Positions 42,104 through 45,277 of a DNA stretch of 45,277 bases are shown piece after piece. Source of the stretch: Clostridiales bacterium. GTDB lineage: Bacteria > Bacillota > Clostridia > Peptostreptococcales > Anaerovoracaceae. Numbering within the stretch: the stretch's first letter is position 1; the number at the start of each line of letters is the position of its first letter. Where the stretch lies: contig JAQYRL010000066.1 of assembly GCA_028725765.1 (NCBI GenBank), positions 1 through 45,277 on the forward strand, read 5' to 3'. The notes beneath the pieces were generated by a model. It did not search any database and had not been told where the DNA came from. It was given only the letters and a program-made list of their open reading frames with translations. A program made the translations under genes and the position numbers.

Positions 42104-45079
42104 ATGAAGATCAAATTTGTAAATGATATAATACTTATAATAGTATTGGTGATGATCATTTTTTCGGGGATAGCATTCTTACATAATATGTCTGTATTTG
42201 CAGAGAGTAATGAAGACGTAATACTTAATTCCCAAAAAGAATTAAATGTTTCAGAAGGAGAGGCTAATGATATAATCCCTGAAGAAACTGTAGACACTAA
42301 TGAAGAGGCGTCTAATAACACTGATAATTTTAATACAACTGCTCCGACAAGAGAAAAGAGTTCTATTGAAGAGCCAATCAATGATTTAGCAAATACAAAA
42401 GCAAATACAAAGAACGGTACCGTTTTTAATGTTGGTTCCGCGGGATTAAATTTAAGACGAGAACCAGGCACTAAAGGAGGAAGTGTCATACTAGTAATGC
42501 CAGAAAACTCAACGCTGAAAATTCTTGGCGAAAAAAGTGTTGATGGAAGACTTTGGTATAATGTAGAGTTTAATGGTCATGCAGGCTGGGCGGCTGCAGA
42601 TTATATTAAAATTAATGGTAACGATAATGCAGACAATAATGTTAAACCTGGGTCAGATGTAAATTTATCTCAAGATGAAAGAGAAAGAATTATATGGGAC
42701 TATTTAAAAGGCAAGGGATTAAGCGACTATGTAATATCAGGAATTATGGGCAATTTGTATGCCGAAAGTGGATTGAATCCTAGAAATGTTGAGAATGCTT
42801 TTGAGTTCAAATATGGATATAATGACAATTCATATACGGAAGCCGTTGACAATGGTACATATAAAAACTTTGTTAATGATGGTGCAGGATATGGATTGGC
42901 ACAGTGGACATATTATAAATTTAAACAAGAACTACTAAATAGAGCAAAAGCAGAGCATTTGTCGATTGGTGATTTAAACTTACAATTAAATTATCTATGG
43001 GATTGGATTAAGCAAAACTCTTCAGCATTCCAATCACTAACTAATTCAAATAGTGTCAAAAGTGCGTCCGATACTTTTTTAAAACAGTATGAAAATCCTA
43101 ATGATCAAAGTGAGGCTGCTTTACTTAAAAGAGCTACATATGGGGAACTGTACTTTAATAAGTATAAATCTGGCGATATAAGTCAGAATGTTGAAAATCA
43201 AGACAATAATATTTCTGGTGATTTTTTCTATGACTCGGATGGTAAATTGAGATACAAACTTAGTAACGGTTTATATCCTAAAGTGGGCTTTATCGAAAAA
43301 GATGGACGTAAATTTTTCACTTATGGAAATGGTTATATTTATACAAATCGACATATAACATTTGGACCAAAGATAATGTATTATATGGGTTCAGATGGCA
43401 GCCTGCAGATTGGCAAATTCAGGGATAATGAGGGGAAATTGAGATATTCATTATCTGATGGCAACCTCATCGGCAGCAATGGATGGAAGGAAGATGCAGG
43501 CGGTAGATATTTTGCACACAATAATGGATATCTATATACGAACCGATTAATAACATTTGGACCAAAGATAATGTATTATATGGGTTCGGATGGCAGCCTG
43601 CAGATTGGCAAATTCAGGGATAATGAGGGGAAATTGAGATATTCATTACCTGACGGCAACCTCATCGGCAGTAATGGATGGAAGGAAGATGCAGGCGGTA
43701 GATATTTTGCATATAATAATGGATATCTATATACGAATCAATTCATAACGTTCGGACCAAAAATAATGTATTATATGGGTTCAGATGGCAGCCTGCAGAT
43801 CGGCAAATTCAGGGATGTTGAGGGTAAATTAAGATATTCATTGCCTGATGGCAATCTCATAGGCAGCAATGGATGGAAGAAAGATGCAGGCGGTAGATAT
43901 TTTGCATATAATAATGGATATCTGTATACGAACCAATTCATAACATTTGGACAAAAGATAATGTATTATATGGGTTCAGATGGCAGCATGCAGATTGGCA
44001 AATTCAGGGATAATCAGGGTAAATGGAGATATTCATTACCTGACGGCAATCTTATCGGCAGCAATGGATGGAAGGAAGATGCAGGCGGCAAATATTTTGC
44101 ACACAATAATGGATACTTATATGTAAATCAACATATAACATTTGGACAAAAGATAATGTATTATATGGGTTCAGATGGCAGCCTGCAGGTCGGCAAATTC
44201 AGGGATAATCAGGGCATATGGAGATATTCATTACCTGACGGCAATCTCATCGGCAGCAATGGATGGAAAGAAGATGCAGGCGGCAAATATTTTGCACACA
44301 ATAATGGGTATCTCTATACGAACCAATTCATAACTTTTGGACCAACAGTTAAATATTATTGCGATAATGAAGGTCGCGCAACATTATATAAATTTAATGG
44401 TGTTAGAAAAGGGATTGATGTTTCCGAACATCAACAAGTGATTAATTGGAACTTAGTAAAAGCGTCTGGCATTGAGTTTGCCATGATAAGAGTTGGATAT
44501 AGAGGTTGGGGTTCAGGAATTATAGTTGAGGATAAATATTTTGAAAGAAATATTAGAGAAGCTAAAAGAGTTGGGCTTAAAGTAGGAGTGTATTTTTATT
44601 CTGGTGCAATAAACACTTCTGAGGCAGTAGAGGAAGCACAATTTGTTATTAATAAAGTTAGGAATTATAGCTTGGACTATCCTATTGCTTTCGATTTTGA
44701 GGATTTTGAAAATACACAGAGTAGATATTATAGACTTAACAAAAATCAGAGAACGGATATATCTATTGCATTTTTAGATAAGGTTAAAAGACATGGATAT
44801 ACTCCGATGATATATGGTAACCCTAATTATTTCAATAATGAGAGATATTTTGATACGTCTCGACTTGTTACACAATACAAAGTTTGGCTTGCGCATTACT
44901 ATTGGGCTGATAGTGCTCACCATCAGTATTCCGATTTTGTGAATTTCTTGGCTTCTGGAAAGAAAACAGGGTATTCATATGAGAATAAGCAAGGCCCTAT
45001 AGATATGTGGCAATTTTCATCAGAAGGCATAATAAGGGGAATAAATGGTAGAGTTGACCTGAATTTATCGTATTTTTAA
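42104..45079 (+). CDS. Secreted cell wall lysin with phage-tail-lysozyme and GH25 muramidase domains
   Basis: A 991-residue exported peptidoglycan hydrolase. A signal peptide (about 1-35, SVFAES) leads to an acidic linker. A bacterial SH3 domain is at about 104-172 (LNLRREPGTKGG, GWAAADYIK). A phage-tail-lysozyme domain is at about 190-353 with the catalytic Glu E221 in GNLYAESGLNP. Next come six 65-residue cell-wall-binding-like repeats (about 373-760). The C-terminal GH25 muramidase is at about 767-990, with D772 (GIDVSEH) and the D864/E866 pair in AFDFED. Two different muralytic domains in one chain are unusual. AAAGGGG precedes the ATG by five bases. It probably acts in wall turnover or against other bacteria; the two enzyme domains also occur in phage lysins. 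Confidence 0.9.
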   Translation: MKIKFVNDIILIIVLVMIIFSGIAFLHNMSVFAESNEDVILNSQKELNVSEGEANDIIPEETVDTNEEASNNTDNFNTTAPTREKSSIEEPINDLANTKANTKNGTVFNVGSAGLNLRREPGTKGGSVILVMPENSTLKILGEKSVDGRLWYNVEFNGHAGWAAADYIKINGNDNADNNVKPGSDVNLSQDERERIIWDYLKGKGLSDYVISGIMGNLYAESGLNPRNVENAFEFKYGYNDNSYTEAVDNGTYKNFVNDGAGYGLAQWTYYKFKQELLNRAKAEHLSIGDLNLQLNYLWDWIKQNSSAFQSLTNSNSVKSASDTFLKQYENPNDQSEAALLKRATYGELYFNKYKSGDISQNVENQDNNISGDFFYDSDGKLRYKLSNGLYPKVGFIEKDGRKFFTYGNGYIYTNRHITFGPKIMYYMGSDGSLQIGKFRDNEGKLRYSLSDGNLIGSNGWKEDAGGRYFAHNNGYLYTNRLITFGPKIMYYMGSDGSLQIGKFRDNEGKLRYSLPDGNLIGSNGWKEDAGGRYFAYNNGYLYTNQFITFGPKIMYYMGSDGSLQIGKFRDVEGKLRYSLPDGNLIGSNGWKKDAGGRYFAYNNGYLYTNQFITFGQKIMYYMGSDGSMQIGKFRDNQGKWRYSLPDGNLIGSNGWKEDAGGKYFAHNNGYLYVNQHITFGQKIMYYMGSDGSLQVGKFRDNQGIWRYSLPDGNLIGSNGWKEDAGGKYFAHNNGYLYTNQFITFGPTVKYYCDNEGRATLYKFNGVRKGIDVSEHQQVINWNLVKASGIEFAMIRVGYRGWGSGIIVEDKYFERNIREAKRVGLKVGVYFYSGAINTSEAVEEAQFVINKVRNYSLDYPIAFDFEDFENTQSRYYRLNKNQRTDISIAFLDKVKRHGYTPMIYGNPNYFNNERYFDTSRLVTQYKVWLAHYYWADSAHHQYSDFVNFLASGKKTGYSYENKQGPIDMWQFSSEGIIRGINGRVDLNLSYF
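43220..44395 (+). repeat. 195-bp tandem repeats encoding 65-residue wall-binding modules
   Basis: The landmark ATGTATTATATGGGTTC recurs at 43376, 43571, 43766, 43961 and 44156, always exactly 195 bases apart, so the frame is kept. Five units are nearly identical in DNA. A diverged unit precedes them (from about 43220) and a partial one follows to about 44395. The coded unit runs GSNGWKEDAGGRYFA, NNGYLYTN, ITFGPKIMYYMGSDGSLQIG. It resembles choline-binding-type repeats in Gly-Trp and aromatic spacing, but I cannot assign a ligand. The low divergence points to recent unequal crossing-over. Confidence 0.92.
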
Positions 45080-45111
45080 ATAATAGAGCATAAAATTTAA
45101 TATCTTGATTT

Positions 45112-45277
45112 TTACAACATTCTATAACTCCCATTCCCACCTTCAATTAATCCGTCGGATTTCATCCGGCGGATTTCGCGCATCATGGCGCTCCTATCGA
45201 CGTGAAGATATTTTGCCAAATCGGTAAGCTTCATTGGAATATCAAAGAAGCCATTTCTAGAGTTATCATTTAGCCCA
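45112..45277 (-). CDS. Crp/Fnr-type regulator, C-terminal part (cut by window end)
   Basis: The frame enters from the right edge and ends at TAA (45112-45114). The 55 visible residues include GFFDIPMKLTDLAKYLHVDR and SAMMREIRRMKSDGLIEGG, ending SYRML: the helix-turn-helix end of a Crp/Fnr transcription factor. It keeps the GLIE turn lost in the remnant at 41650. It may be the intact gene of which 41650-41868 is a partial copy. The sensor domain is outside the window, so completeness cannot be judged. Confidence 0.75.
   Translation of the reverse strand, partial: GLNDNSRNGFFDIPMKLTDLAKYLHVDRSAMMREIRRMKSDGLIEGGNGSYRML

Noticed and set aside
43220..44395. Regular repeats considered as a CRISPR array
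   Set aside because: The period is 195 bases, there are no short repeats with unique spacers, and the whole array is an open frame with a clear protein repeat.

Overview
The window looks like a chromosomal segment of a low-GC, Gram-positive anaerobe of the class Clostridia. The grounds are strong AGGAGG-type ribosome binding sites with occasional TTG/GTG starts, a sortase-anchored surface protein, an IspH-ribosomal S1 fusion of the kind known from Clostridia, GH25-type cell wall lysins, and PssA/Psd with clostridial-type spacing. The exact genus cannot be fixed from sequence reading alone; an oral or gut Eubacterium/Mogibacterium-like organism is a guess.

Layout. (1) 1-4301: the end of an unidentified gene, then a 1377-residue LPXTG-type adhesin containing an A6G7 homopolymer. 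(2) 4405-10575: housekeeping genes rarA, ispH-S1 and rnr, with a clear promoter and terminators. (3) 10564-14987, minus strand: an operon of trkA followed by two different trkH genes (potassium uptake). Its last gene overlaps the 3' end of rnr. (4) 15115-19715: a metallo-beta-lactamase-fold hydrolase, a Cof-type HAD phosphatase, tRNA-Glu(CTC) on the minus strand, an unknown lipoprotein, threonine synthase and tRNA-Ser(GGA). (5) 19822-23977: proC followed by a tight membrane-lipid group: PAP2 phosphatase, an LPG-synthase-type membrane protein, phosphatidylserine synthase and phosphatidylserine decarboxylase. (6) 24026-41632: a Wzx/Wzy-type surface polysaccharide cluster of sixteen genes. (7) 41633-45277: a scarred region with two truncated gene remnants, a 991-residue two-enzyme lysin with 195-bp tandem repeats, and a second copy of one remnant running off the window end.

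How the glycan cluster appears to work (inference from family membership). A membrane 4,6-dehydratase (24026) and an aminotransferase (25931) would make a UDP-4-amino-4,6-dideoxy-HexNAc, possibly N-acetylated by the WecD-like GNAT at 38061. The PglC-like transferase (27131) would load the first sugar on undecaprenyl phosphate. The WbpA-, WbpD-, WbpB- and WbpE-like genes (29072, 30445, 31008, 33201) together would make UDP-2,3-diacetamido-2,3-dideoxy-glucuronic acid. A WbpG-like amidotransferase (34361) suggests conversion of an acetamido group to an acetamidino group, but its usual HisH/HisF partners are absent here. Four glycosyltransferases extend the repeat unit, Wzx (40349) flips it and Wzy (38997) polymerises it.

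Most notable for follow-up: the orphan WbpG in a Gram-positive glycan cluster, the duplicated Crp/Fnr C-terminal fragments bracketing the lysin gene, the near-identical 65-residue lysin repeats, and the A6G7 tract in the adhesin. I found no CRISPR array, insertion sequence, transposase or prophage gene.
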